From positions 458,501 through 522,500 of the forward strand of contig JAMQCR010000003.1 in the NCBI GenBank assembly GCA_023702235.1: a stretch of 64,000 nt of DNA, given 5' to 3'. This document shows positions 17,229-27,233 of the stretch, in pieces. The position numbers and the translations under genes were made by a program. Every line of letters starts with the position of its first letter. Within the stretch, counting starts at the first letter, position 1. Under the pieces are notes generated by a model, which did no database searches, was not told the DNA's origin, and saw nothing but the letters and a program-made list of their open reading frames with translations. This DNA is from Neobacillus pocheonensis (GTDB lineage Bacteria > Bacillota > Bacilli > Bacillales > Cytobacillaceae).

Positions 17229-17487
17229 AAGCATTGAAGGGAATTTAGTAGTGCTTAGCCTTTTTGTCTTTAGAGAGCTGATGGTCGGTGCAAATCAGTA
17301 CAAACTTAAGCATGAATTACACTCCTGAAGTTTCTTTTTCGTAGTAAAGATATTCGTCTTTATGAAGGGAAAGACGGCAACATAGCCGTTATCGGAATGA
17401 AGTGGTGAGCGAATGCTCGAAACTAGGGTGGTACCGCGAAGTCTATTCGTCCCTACTGGTCTTTTCCAGTAGGGACTTTTTATTTTG
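17229..17487 (+). ncRNA. T-box leader 2 of 3 (probable tyrosine specifier)
   Basis: Near copy of leader 1. T-box AGGGTGGTACCGCG at 17425-17438, terminator at 17448-17487, probable TAC specifier at 17318-17320. The high similarity to leader 1 in both paired and unpaired regions points to recent tandem duplication. Confidence 0.92.
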
Positions 17488-17507
17488 TCAGAAAAATTAA
17501 TAACAAT

Positions 17508-17762
17508 ACACATTGAAGGGAATTTAGTAGTGCTTAGTCTTTTTGTCTCAGAGAGCTGATGGTCGGTGCGAATCAGTACAAACTTAAGCATGAATTACAC
17601 TCCCGGAGTTTCTTTTTCGTAGTAAAGACATCAGTCTTTATGAAGGGAAAGACGGCAACATAGCCGTTATCGGAATGAAGTGGTGGGCTTATTCTCACAA
17701 CTAGGGTGGTACCGCGATGTTTATTCGTCCCTACTGGTTTTTCCAGTAGGGGCTTTTTTTAT
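17508..17762 (+). ncRNA. T-box leader 3 of 3 (probable tyrosine specifier)
   Basis: Third copy, somewhat more diverged in the antiterminator-proximal stem. T-box AGGGTGGTACCGCG at 17703-17716, terminator (CCTACTGG/CCAGTAGG then T7) ending near 17760, probable TAC specifier at 17596-17598. It lies about 90 bases before phhA. Confidence 0.92.
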
Positions 17763-17777
17763 GAAAGGGGAGCAAGG

Positions 17778-17807
17778 ATGAAACGAAGAATTCGATTACC
17801 CTGTTAA
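17778..17807 (+). other. Possible leader micro-ORF before phhA
   Basis: GGGGAGCAAGG is followed by ATG and eight more codons (MKRRIRLPC) to TAA, between the last T-box terminator and phhA. It is too short to judge. It could be a translated leader, or chance. Confidence 0.2.
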
Positions 17808-17853
17808 GAGAATTCACAACAACATTGAAAAAACAGAAAGGATGAAATCTAAT

Positions 17854-19613
17854 ATGGACCAATTATCAAGACCAACTAAACATATTCCAGCACACTTGAG
17901 ACAATTTGTCTCAGAGCAGCACTACGAGGAGTACACACCGATCGATCACGCGGTATGGCGCTATGTTATGAGACAAAATCATCATGTACTTAAGGAAAGT
18001 GCACATCCTGCATATGTCAATGGTCTCCATGCATCAGGGATTGACATCGAGGCAATTCCAAAGGTATCAGACATGAACGACCATCTTATAAAAATTGGAT
18101 GGGGGGCTGTTATTATAAATGGATTAATTCCTGGTGTAGCTTTTTATGATTTTCAAGCCCATGGTATTTTGCCAATTGCCGTTGAGATTCGTAAAGCAGA
18201 AAACATCGAATATACACCAGCACCTGATATTATCCACGAAGCCGCTGGGCATGCACCGATCTTGTTTGATTCTAAGTATGCTTCATACGTAAAGCAATTT
18301 GGGAAAATTGGTGCAAAACCTTTTCGTCAAAAGCAAAACGTGATGTTTTTGAGGCAGTAAGACATCTTTCAATTGTAATGGAAGACCGTAACTCAACACC
18401 TGAGCAGATTGAGGAAGCCAAACGATTGGTAAGTGAAAAGAAAAAAGCGGTAACTCGTCTTTCAGAAGCAGACCAAATTTCTCGACTTTTCTGGTGGACA
18501 GTGGAGTACGGATTAATCGGTACGTTGGAAAACCCGCAAATCTACGGTGCTGGACTCTTATCTTCTGTAGGAGAAAGCAAGCATTGCTTGTCTGAAAATG
18601 TAGTAAAACTTCCTTTCTCTGTAGAATCTTGCTTACAAACAAGCTACGATGTAACGACAATGCAGCCGCAATTATTTGTTTGTGAGAGCTTTGATCAATT
18701 GATAAAGGCAATCGAAGAATTTGCAAATACAATGGCATTTCGAAAAGGTGGAACTGAGAGCTTAGAAAAGGCATTAAACTCAGGCAGTACGTCGACATTT
18801 GTACTAAACTCCGGATTACAAACAACAGGAACGATCGAAAAAATGATTAAAGATTCAGATGGAGAAGCCATTTACGTGAAAACAACAGGACCAACAGCTT
18901 TAGCTATCAATGATAAGGAACTTCCTGGACATTCGAAAACAGTTCATCGTAGTGGTTTTGGCACTCCGATCGGTTTATTAGAAGGAAACATATCTCTTGA
19001 AGAATGTTCTGAGGAACAATTGCTGGCTTTAGGAATTGAAAAAGGTCATAAATCGACTTTGACTTTTAAAAGTGGCATTCAAGTAACTGGAATTGTCTCT
19101 AATATTATCCGAAACCAAAACAAAATAGCGCTGATTTCCTTCGAAAGCTGCAAAGTCATTTTAGGAGATAACGTGTTATTCGAGGAACAGTGGGGGACAT
19201 TTGACATGGCGGTAGGCTCAGCAGTAACTTCTGCTTTTCCAGGCGCTGCAGATGCAGAATCATTCTTCGGTATAGTAGAAATACCTGAAAAGGCTTCAAC
19301 AAAACCAAGATTGTTAACTGAACTAGAAAATATGTACCAAACAATCAGAGATCTTCGTGAAAAAGAGACATGGGATGAAAATAGTGGGGCTGTTGTTCAA
19401 ACTGTTCTTCAAGTTTTGAGAAGCTCTTATCCAAAAGAATGGCTGCTGCGCCTAGAAATTCTGGAATTGTTCTGTATGCATTGTGTACAAACTTTAGAAA
19501 CAGAACAGGTGCATCAAGAATTGCTCGATCTCAGGGAAACAAAAGATCTCCAACGTCTTATCAAAAATGGATTATCATTACTTTCACTTCAAAAGGAAAG
19601 TCAAGTAGGTTAA
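17854..19613 (+). CDS. phhA: Phenylalanine 4-monooxygenase (aromatic amino acid hydroxylase), frameshifted in this sequence
   Basis: Tetrahydropterin-dependent, non-haem iron enzyme that converts phenylalanine to tyrosine. The iron ligands are visible in HEAAGHAP (His128 and His133 from the start used here) with the later Glu in FWWTVEYGL. Catalytic-domain homology is confined to about the first 300 residues. The remaining ~280 residues form a C-terminal extension found in Bacillus homologues, of unknown role. The frame breaks near 18317: one added G (GCAAAAGCC for GCAAAACC) restores AKAFSSKAKRDVFEAVRHLS and a 586-residue protein. ATG 17854 has AAAGG at better spacing than ATG 17842. Three tandem T-boxes precede it, so transcription should rise when tyrosyl-tRNA is uncharged. 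Confidence 0.9.
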
Positions 19614-19937
19614 GAGTATTGACTTCTTAAAAATTAAATTGGAGTGTGAAAAACTTTTTAATGCGTTGATTGAAGATTATATGCAACAGAGTTGAAATTG
19701 CTAGTTCAATTACCGGGTGCTTTAATTCGAGATCAAAACTGTCATTGAGAAAGCTTTTCCTATTTTTCTAAAGGGCAGTAGTTGGAGAATACAAAATAAA
19801 ATCCTTCTAGGAGACGATTAAGAAAACTTATAACATGTTCTCTTTTTTACTATCTACCTAGAAGGGCTCCTATTTGCTCCTATTTTGCTTGCCATTTCAT
19901 CTATGATGGGAGTAAAAATGGTTATTCTCTTATTGAA
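19614..19937. other. Intergenic region after phhA
   Basis: No gene seen. CCTTCTAGG at about 19804 and CCTAGAAGG at about 19858 form a widely spaced inverted repeat around a T-rich stretch. It may terminate the phhA transcript. Confidence 0.4.
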
Positions 19938-20380
19938 TCAACAAATAATCTTAAATTGTCCACCATTCCCTTGATCGATTACCTTCATATTTAATGATTG
20001 GTTGAATTTTTTAAGCCTTGAATAATTCCGTGATTGAAGGCAGTTGGGTAATCCGGGGGTTAAGCAAAATAGTTGAATTTCATTCTTTATGTCCATATAA
20101 GGCAGATACTCACCAATATAGGAGGAGCTTTTATGGTTTAGGTGAAAGCTTAAATTTAAATGCTGCAAAGATTCCTTAAAACTTTGAACAGCTTTGCGGG
20201 AAAATACAGTGAACAGGTACGAACTCTCCCATATACTCGACAATTTCATTACCATACCGTTCCGTAAGTGCATGTAATAAGGTGTTTACTAAATCAATAC
20301 GAAACCATTCAGTATATTCGAGCAACTTGTGGTTAACCCTGTGTCCACTATTTATACTACCCTCAGTAAATTCTCAAAAG
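19938..20380 (-). pseudogene. Unrecognised gene, frameshifted and lacking a start
   Basis: On the minus strand one frame reads NHKLLEYTEWFRIDLVNTLL then HALTERYGNEIVEYMGEFVP down to about 20190. The other continues as ESLQHLNLSFHLNHKSSSYI to TGA at 19938-19940. Joined by one base they make one protein of about 145 residues that I do not recognise. Upstream, homology-like coding character stops against the IS-end-like sequence at 20378-20425, and there is no start codon or ribosome site. It is probably the 3' part of a gene cut by an old insertion. Confidence 0.45.
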
Positions 20381-20425
20381 TGGCAGGTAAAATGATGAAA
20401 GTGGCACGTAAATGTGAAAACTTCT
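20378..20425. mobile_element. Possible insertion-sequence end remnant
   Basis: AAAGTGGCAGGTAAAATG and AAAGTGGCACGTAAATG are two near-repeats that match the scrap at 345-415. They abut the broken gene to the left. They may be an end of an IS21-like element; no transposase is present. Confidence 0.35.
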
Positions 20426-20439
20426 AGAAAAGATAACTT

Positions 20440-20545
20440 AAGGGGGGAGGGACAATACATTAAATGGGGAGAATTGTCCTTCAAATCCTTAATGAAGGAC
20501 AATTCTCTCCAAAGGTTTGCCCTTTAAAGCTCTTATGGAGGACAC
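20440..20545 (+). repeat. Isolated copies of the 52-bp hairpin family
   Basis: One clear hairpin: GAATTGTCCTTCAAATCC with a matching AATGAAGGACAATTC arm at 20471-20502. A second diverged one starts at 20518 (TGCCCTTTAAAGC, then TATGGAGGACA). Spacing here is 43 bases, not 52. Confidence 0.6.
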
Positions 20546-20605
20546 GGTTAGATAGATGAATGTAACAGTATAAATGAAAAGTCAACCAAAAAATTGCCCC
20601 ACACA

Positions 20606-21151
20606 TTAATTCGGTAAACCCGGTGGATGATAGGACGGTGGAACCTTAAGCCAACCTCTTCTTTTCACAAGGGTTTTTACGTTTGCTCCCAAAGTCATGT
20701 ATTCCTGTAAAAATTCCACCCACATCAAACTAACATCGTTACGTATTGCCTGAGTTATGGCGGTTGCACAAATGGAAATACCAAGAACTATTTTAATATT
20801 AAGGCTGTTTCCAAGTTCATCATCCGTCAACTTGACGCCCAGCGGAACCTCATTTGGATCTGAGATTGGTTTAGATTCACATAAGGGTGGTATGGGAACT
20901 CCTTCTAGTTGCATAAATGCTATGAGTCGTTCTTTCTGCGATTTGAACATGTTTACTGCTTCATGAAATGCTTTCCTCAATTCAGGGTCAGTTGTGCTGT
21001 TAATCCCTGCTTCCGAATGTACTTGTTCATCTGCTAATTCAGAAAGGAATGACCAGAAAGACATAACCTCCCCGACATGTAAAGGTGATTTTGGCTCATC
21101 ATTCATAAACGATTGCACTACATTTTTAACAGCTTCTAATAGGTCTGGCAC
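20606..21151 (-). CDS. DUF3231 protein (single-module), copy 1
   Basis: Product of about 181 residues with one DUF3231 module: EPKSPLHVGEVMSFW, an EAGINSTTDPELRKAFHEAV helix, and the RRGWLKVPP end. Function unknown; the family is typical of spore-formers and looks like a helical bundle. GTG 21149-21151 is preferred because GGAAGG lies 8 bases upstream. The same arrangement (GGAAGG, 8 bases, TTG) precedes its paralogue. An in-frame GTG at 21160 overlaps the stop of the upstream copy. The two genes form an operon produced by tandem duplication. Confidence 0.8.
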   Translation of the reverse strand: MPDLLEAVKNVVQSFMNDEPKSPLHVGEVMSFWSFLSELADEQVHSEAGINSTTDPELRKAFHEAVNMFKSQKERLIAFMQLEGVPIPPLCESKPISDPNEVPLGVKLTDDELGNSLNIKIVLGISICATAITQAIRNDVSLMWVEFLQEYMTLGANVKTLVKRRGWLKVPPSYHPPGLPN

Positions 21152-21156
21152 ATACC

Positions 21157-21710
21157 TCACCTTCCTGTATTCGGTGAACCCGGTGGATAATAGAACGGTG
21201 GAACTTTAAGCCACCCTCGTTTTCGCATCAGAGATTTTAATGTTGTGACAAAAGTGATATATTCCTGCAAAATTTCTGCCCAAATCAAACTAGCATCGAT
21301 ACGAAGGGTTTGGGCTGAGGCACTTGCACAGTTTGTAATCGCCATCGATATTTTTTCTTAAGGCTGTTGGCAAGTTCGTTATCCGTTAACTTAACGCCTA
21401 ACGGAACACGGCTTGGGTTTGAGTTTGGTTTAGACTCACTTAAGGGTGGTAAGGGAATTCCTTCTAACCGCATAAATGTTGTGGTGCGTTCTTTCTGTGA
21501 TTTGAACATCTCTACTGCTTCATGAAGTGCTTTCCTCAATTCAGGGTCGGTGGTACTGTTAATTCCTGCTTCCGTCTGTACCTGTGTCTCCCCGCATAAA
21601 GCTAAAAATACCCAGAAAGACATGGCTTCACCGATGTGTAAGGGTGATTTTGGTTCATCTTCAATGAACGCTTTCACCACATTTTTAATCGCTTCCAATA
21701 CATCTGGCAA
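21157..21710 (-). CDS. DUF3231 protein (single-module), copy 2, frameshifted in this sequence
   Basis: Paralogue of the downstream gene (EPKSPLHIGEAMSFWVFL and EAGINSTTDPELRKALHEAV). The frame breaks at an A6 run on the minus strand (21349-21355 region). One more A turns NSLKKKYRW into NSLKKKISMAITNCASASAQ and leads to RRKR-like RKRGWLKVPPFYYPPGSPN and a stop at 21157. The repaired length is 184 residues, equal to copy 1. TTG 21708-21710 is the likely start; ATG 21734 also lies in frame. Confidence 0.75.
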
Positions 21711-22021
21711 ATAATTCACCTTCCTTTCTTTCATTTAATTTAATTTCCCCTGAAGGACCATTTCTAATACAAATCAGTTAACTTTTGTATATTCAGCATG
21801 GCAATTGGTGGTGAGACAGAAAAAAATTATTTAGTTTCCTTGGTGAATTTTGGGATTAACCCCAGTAAAAAAGCAAAGTTAAAAAACTGAATTTCACATA
21901 AATGAATCGCATTTTAAAAGGTACGTTTATGTAATATACTGATAACGATAAAGGTAGAAGAGAAAGCATTTATTGATCATAATCGAAGGTAATCATATCG
22001 GCGTCATCAGGAGGGTTTTTT

Positions 22022-24327
22022 TTGTTCGTTCAATTCGGTGAAAACGTAGCTTTGATTATGTTATTTCTTTTCCTTACCATTTATTTCTTCAACAAGCCAC
22101 TAAATCAATTGTCTTTAAAGCAAAAAATTCTTATAGGGCTCTTGCAAGGAATTTTTGGCATAATCGTGATCTTTATTGGGGTTAAAATCGAAAATAAAGC
22201 CGTTTTGGATTTTAGACAATTGGCCGTGATCTTAGCTGCCTTTTATGGTGGCTTCCCCGCCGCTTTCATCACCGGCATTATTTTGGGCATCTACAGATTA
22301 TTGTTTGTGAATGGAATCAATTATGTAGCAATCATTGGTGCAGCTTCTATTGTTAGTCTTGGGATTTGCCTTGGGGTTATCTCTAATAGAACCCATCATT
22401 ATCTACTAAAATGGACATTATTATTGGTGTTTCGTTACTAATTGGGAATTCGACATTTTATCTGGTCCTTAATACGCATTTCGGTGTTTTGCCATACTTT
22501 TCTGCTGTTCTCTTATTTGGCGGCATTTTTTCTGCTTTTATCCATAATATCTTCAATGTGTTAAAGGTAAGAATCGAATTAAACGAATCGACCGCCTTTC
22601 TCATCCAAATATTTAGAGAGTCTAATTTGGAACAGATTTATCAAAAGACACTTGAGGAACTGACAAAGTTGCTGCAATGTGAAGTTGGAAGTATCGTGAT
22701 TATCGATGGGAAGCAAGCAAAAATACTCAGTACCTTTGAAAATGGACATTCTAAATTAATCGATTCGATTGTGGGAAAGGAAGAGGTAGAGGCGTTAGAA
22801 AAGTTGGAAGCTGGTTCAACCATCTTCTATCCAAACTGGAATCATTTTCGCCCAATGGGGAGTTTAGAACAACGTTTTTTTGCTGAAGGTGTCCGTTCTT
22901 CTATTTTTATCCCGATTCTGCATCAAGCAGAAATGATCGCAGGAATTAAATTAGCTTCAAAAAAACCTTATCATTTCGCAAAAAGACAAATGCATGTCAT
23001 AAATAAAATTATTCCGTTACTTAGTTTCGGCTTATCTTTTATCGATTCAGAGTCTAAATTCACGACGGTTATTCAAACGGCCAAGATGCCATCATTTTAA
23101 CAGATAGCCACATGCTCATTACGACTTGGAACGAAGGGGCAGAAAAGATATTCGGCTATCCAAAAGAAGAGGCAATTGGAAAAAATATCGAGTTAATAAT
23201 TCCAGACCATTATAAAGAAGTGCACAATAGTGGGGTGGAAAGATACCTTTCCACCGGAATAGCAAAGATCCTTGGAAAAACACTTGAGCTTGAAGGAATG
23301 CGTAAAGATGGGGAAATCATACCGATTGAACTTTCCATCAATAATTGGGCGATGGGGGGTGTTCTCTTTTTTAGTAGTATTATTCGAGATATTTCCGATC
23401 GGAAACAGGCTGAAGATGCTTTAAAAGAGAGTGAAGAGAGATACAGGAAACTCATTGAACTATCGCCTGATGGGCTTTGCGTATACCAAAATAACAAGAT
23501 CGTTTATGCGAATGATAAATCAGCAGCATTGATTGGATTAAACAATGCTGTTGAATTAATTGGCAGGGAAAGCCTTGAATTTCTCTCTTCTGAAAAAAAT
23601 GACGAGGTGCAACAGTTTATCCATCAACTTTACCGTGAACAAGAGACCTACGTTAAATTTGAAGCACCATTAGTGAGCGTCAACGGAGAAAACATTATTG
23701 TTGAAGCTTCAGCGAGCCTCATACAATATAATGGAAAATTAGCGATTATGACCACGTTTCGAGATATTTCGGAACGGAAAAAAGTGGAACAGCAATTAAA
23801 AGAAGCGAATGAATTATTGGAACGCCTTTCCAATATAGACGGACTAACTGGCATACCCAACAGAAGGTATTTTGACGAAATGTTCGAGCTTGAATGGAAA
23901 GTGGCTGCCCGTCATTCCGCTCCTCTTTCGATTCTATTGTGCGATGTGGATTACTTTAAAGCCTATAACGATACATATGGGCATCAAGCGGGGGATTATT
24001 GTTTAACAGAAATCGCCAGCTCCTTTAGCAAGGTTCTAAAAGGCGAAAGATTTAGGAGCTAGATACGGAGGAGAAGAATTCGTTATTTTGCTGCCAAATA
24101 CGAATTCCGAAGAGGCGATCCAAGTAGCAGAAAAGATCCGCAACATCGTTGGGGATTTGAAAATTCCTCACGCAACGTCAAAAGCAGATCATTTCGTATC
24201 TACGAGTATTGGAGTCGCTACCCTGATACCTTCTCCCGTCTATTCGCCTAAACAATTACTCGAACAAGCGGATAAAGCGCTGTATAAGGCTAAACATGAG
24301 GGGCGGAATCGAGTGGCAGTATATTGA
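22022..24327 (+). CDS. Membrane diguanylate cyclase (5TM - GAF - PAS - PAS - GGDEF), frameshifted in this sequence
   Basis: Signalling enzyme that makes cyclic di-GMP. Order: five or six membrane helices of 5TM-5TMR_LYT type (about residues 1-175, with FYGGFPAAFITGIILGIYR), a GAF domain (about 195-350), two PAS domains (about 355-475 and 480-600), a coiled coil and a GGDEF domain with the active-site RYGGEEF and DGLTGIPNRRYFDE. The start is TTG 22022 after AGGAGGG. The frame breaks three times: A4 at about 22408, CC at about 23081 and AGATTT at about 24050. Repair yields one protein of about 768 residues. It lies among DUF3231 and histidine kinase genes. Confidence 0.85.
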
Positions 24328-24372
24328 AAACAGTGGGCCCTTTAATGGGGTCCACTATTTTTACCAACTAAT

Positions 24373-25378
24373 TTAGTTATTAATTAGTTCATCACGGTCC
24401 ACTGCCATGGGAGGTTCCTCCAGCCAACCATTTTCTATCATGATATTCGCTCCGTCTTCCGCAAATGCGGCAATTTCCGCAGATAAGCGAACATAATCGA
24501 GAGACAAATCTTTTCTAAGCTTGTTGCCATACCTGTACCATAAAAGCCAATACTCAATGCAGTCAAAGCAGTAGCCATAAACATCAACAGCTTATCAGAA
24601 AAGGGGGCGACTTTCGAGTCGGTTACTTCAGAATCCCAAGTCATCAGAACAGGTAAATCACCTTCTTCTAAAACCAAAGCAAAAACCTTTGCATGTTTCG
24701 TAGCAATTTCCTTTCCTCTGACCATAAATTTCCCTACTTCTTTTGATTGAACCACCTGACTCCAAGCCATCATTGCCGCTCGGCCTAACTCATTTTTTTG
24801 TAAATTGGCAAACAAATTGGTAATTTCAATGGCTGATAACGGTCTTTTTTTCCTAACAATCCAGACATAAAATTTGTACTTTGAACAAAATGTACCTCTT
24901 TAGCTGGAATTAAATAAGGCGAGCGAATGAATAAGCCCTTCGATAATAAAAGATTTTTCGAATTCGAATTATACTCATTCATTTGACTTACACATTCAGT
25001 GAAAAAAGAATCTACATCAGAACGAACAGCCAATGTCTTGGAAATCGCATAAAAACTAAGAGCCATTGAACCCATATTATGGATTAAAGACAAGATAAAA
25101 CTATCCGAAAATAACCTTGGAGCTGAAGGGTTTACATCATCTTCCACTTTAAATCCAATCGGTATTGGGTATCCCTCTTGTTGGAAAAACGCAGTTAATT
25201 TAGTTGAGTGGGCTTTCGATAATTCTAATCCATTCTCTAAAATCGAGCGAATTTCACGATCTTCGACTATTTCCAGGAAGTATGTAAATAAACAGTTGCA
25301 CATGCTGGTGTTCATGTAAGCTGTCCAAATTTGTGCAATTTCTGAAGCGGTCAGTTTAATGTTATGTTCAGATTCCAT
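24373..25378 (-). CDS. DUF3231 protein (two-module), frameshifted in this sequence
   Basis: Full-length DUF3231 protein of 335 residues once repaired, with two similar halves (KLTASEIAQIWTAYMNTSMC and RPLSAIEITNLFANLQKNEL). Two single-base losses lie in A-runs on the minus strand. An A7 run at 24845-24851 should be A8, giving LGKKKRPLSAIEI. An A4 run near 24515 should be A5, giving LEKDLSLDYVRLSAEIAAFA and the end NGWLEEPP. ATG 25376-25378 has GGAG 8 bases upstream. Function unknown. The two single-module paralogues are 3 kb away. Confidence 0.8.
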
Positions 25379-25479
25379 ATACATTGCTCCTTCGATTGCT
25401 TTTACGCTTATTGTCTTCCTGTAATCTGAAACTATACATCAAGACCGCACCTTAAAGGTTGAGTTGATTTTTTGAAAAA

Positions 25480-25520
25480 AATAATCGAAAAAGCACGTAA
25501 CCTAGTCGATACGTGCTTCA
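25480..25520 (-). terminator. Terminator of the PAS histidine kinase
   Basis: AAGCACGTA pairs with TACGTGCTT; on the minus strand T5 follows. It overlaps the repaired stop codon of the kinase. Confidence 0.8.
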
Positions 25521-26571
25521 AGCTATATTTTCCGTTACTTTGAGTTGAATATGGAAGGTTGTCCCTTTTCCGACTTCACTTTGAATAGAAATAATTCCGT
25601 GATGTTCATGAATCGTTGTAAATACTTGGGTTAGACCGGCCAGTTCCATCGCATTTGCTGGTAAAAAACGGTGTTCCGAGCATTTTTATTTTTTCCTTTG
25701 GAATCCCTACTCCGGAATCGATTATTTTGATATGAATCCATTCATCTTCATAAAAATGTTCGATTCTGATTTTTCCTTTGCCCTCAATCGCTTCAAGTGC
25801 ATTCTTGATAAGATTGAAAAAGGCCCTTTGGAATAAGTTTCTTTTTCCAACGATCCGTTTCTCTGAATCCCTTAAATCCATTTCTACTTCGACGGTATAA
25901 AGTCTTTCTTGAAATAAAGTTATTAAAGAAGCTAACTCCTTACATAAATCAATGGGAATTAACGGCTCATCAAGCAAATCTGGTTTGGATACGTGTAATA
26001 AATTCTGTAACGTATTCAATGCCCTCCCCAGTTCATCTTCCATGATAGTGATGTACGGGTGTGGATGGGATTCTTTTAATAACTGCAAAAATCCCTTGAC
26101 GGATGTTAGAGGATTTTTAACTTCATGGGCAATACCTGCAGCGATTTGTCCAAGTGAAGCTAATTTTTCTCGATTATTTAAAAGCTTTTCAGCGGATTTA
26201 CGGTTTGTAATGTTTTGCATCGTTACCTGTGCGAAGATTTGGTTTTCTATTAAAAGGGGAACGGACATAACTTCAACATCGACGATCTCCCCGTTGCTCT
26301 TCATCGTTTTTAGCTCCATTGATTCTACTACTTCTTGATTAACAAGAATCCTCTTTAGCCGTACCTTGCTTTTATCATGGTAATCAGGATGGAGAAACTG
26401 CCAAATCGTTTTTGACTCCGCATCCTGTGGAAAGGATAATTTAAACAGCTCTAAACAAGCTTTATTGTAATATAATATTTTTCCCTCTTGTCCAACAATC
26501 CAAATGGAGTTAAGGGAATTCTCAACAATCTGCTGAAAGTCGATATTTTTGGACTCAATATGTAGTTTCAA
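25518..26571 (-). CDS. PAS-containing sensor histidine kinase, frameshifted in this sequence
   Basis: Cytoplasmic kinase of about 351 residues. A PAS domain covers about residues 8-125, the HisKA phospho-acceptor is in IAHEVKNPLTSVKGFLQLL, and the HATPase_c domain has the N box (NLIKNALEAI) and G1 box (DSGVGIPKE). The HEVKNPLTSVKGFLQLL block is that of sporulation kinases feeding Spo0A. The frame breaks at about 25637 inside the G2 box: GGCCGGTCTAACC lacks two bases for GTGLGLTQVF. Read through, it ends QSEVGKGTTFHIQLKV to TGA at 25518-25520. No response regulator gene is adjacent. Confidence 0.85.
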
Positions 26572-26675
26572 GTGAATCCCTCTTTTTATACTAGTATAAA
26601 AATTAGTATATCAGGAGTTGCTATAAATATAAATATAATACTAAGATTTAACAGTTTTGATGGGATCGTTTAAAT

Positions 26676-26702
26676 AAAAAAAAACCAGGAAAGCTCCTGG
26701 AA
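26676..26702 (-). terminator. Terminator of the Spo0E-like gene
   Basis: CCAGGA pairs with TCCTGG; T8 follows on the minus strand. Confidence 0.85.
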
Positions 26703-26705
26703 AAT

Positions 26706-26903
26706 TCATGACACACTGATTAATAAACTTTTTCCTTTATGTGAAAAATGCTTCATATGGAGATTTAGTAATCTATCTAATTCTTGGCTGCATGCTATGG
26801 TCTGATCGCTAGTTATCCCAGTACTATCTGCAACTTTCACCAATTTTTTCTTCATCCGAGCAATACGTTTTAACAGTAATATTTCCAGCATTAGTTTATT
26901 CAT
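26706..26903 (-). CDS. Spo0E-family aspartyl-phosphate phosphatase
   Basis: Product of 65 residues, two predicted helices. The signature SQELDRLLN matches the Spo0E-like family, which dephosphorylates Spo0A~P and delays sporulation. It lies between two PAS histidine kinases of the type that feed the Spo0A phosphorelay, so the cluster combines positive and negative inputs. The alternative is a Spo0E relative with another response-regulator target. AGGAGTAGTC lies upstream of the ATG. Confidence 0.85.
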   Translation of the reverse strand: MNKLMLEILLLKRIARMKKKLVKVADSTGITSDQTIACSQELDRLLNLHMKHFSHKGKSLLISVS

Positions 26904-27233
26904 AATAGATGACTACTCCTAGTAAAAATTCGCGTTATTAAGGATACTAAACTTATTATAAAAGGTATTTCGGAATTTAAAATAGATTCGACAAATGTTC
27001 TAAAAAAAAGACATAAAAAATAAGGAAAAAGCGAGGAAGGTCAGTATTCCATCCTACTAGCAACCGTTAATTCGTAGTTGGGAGGGTGGGATTTGTTTGG
27101 CACTGCCCCAAGAATGCTAGTAGAACATTTTTCCAGTTCCTTGCAGGCTGATAATCATATAAGATTATATCAGATTTTAATATGAGAATTTGGGATTGTG
27201 AGTAGGTATGTTCAATGGGGAAGTGGAGCTATT
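26904..27233. other. Intergenic region between the Spo0E-like gene and the second kinase
   Basis: AT-rich, divergent promoter region. I see no gene and no clear palindromic operator. Confidence 0.4.
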
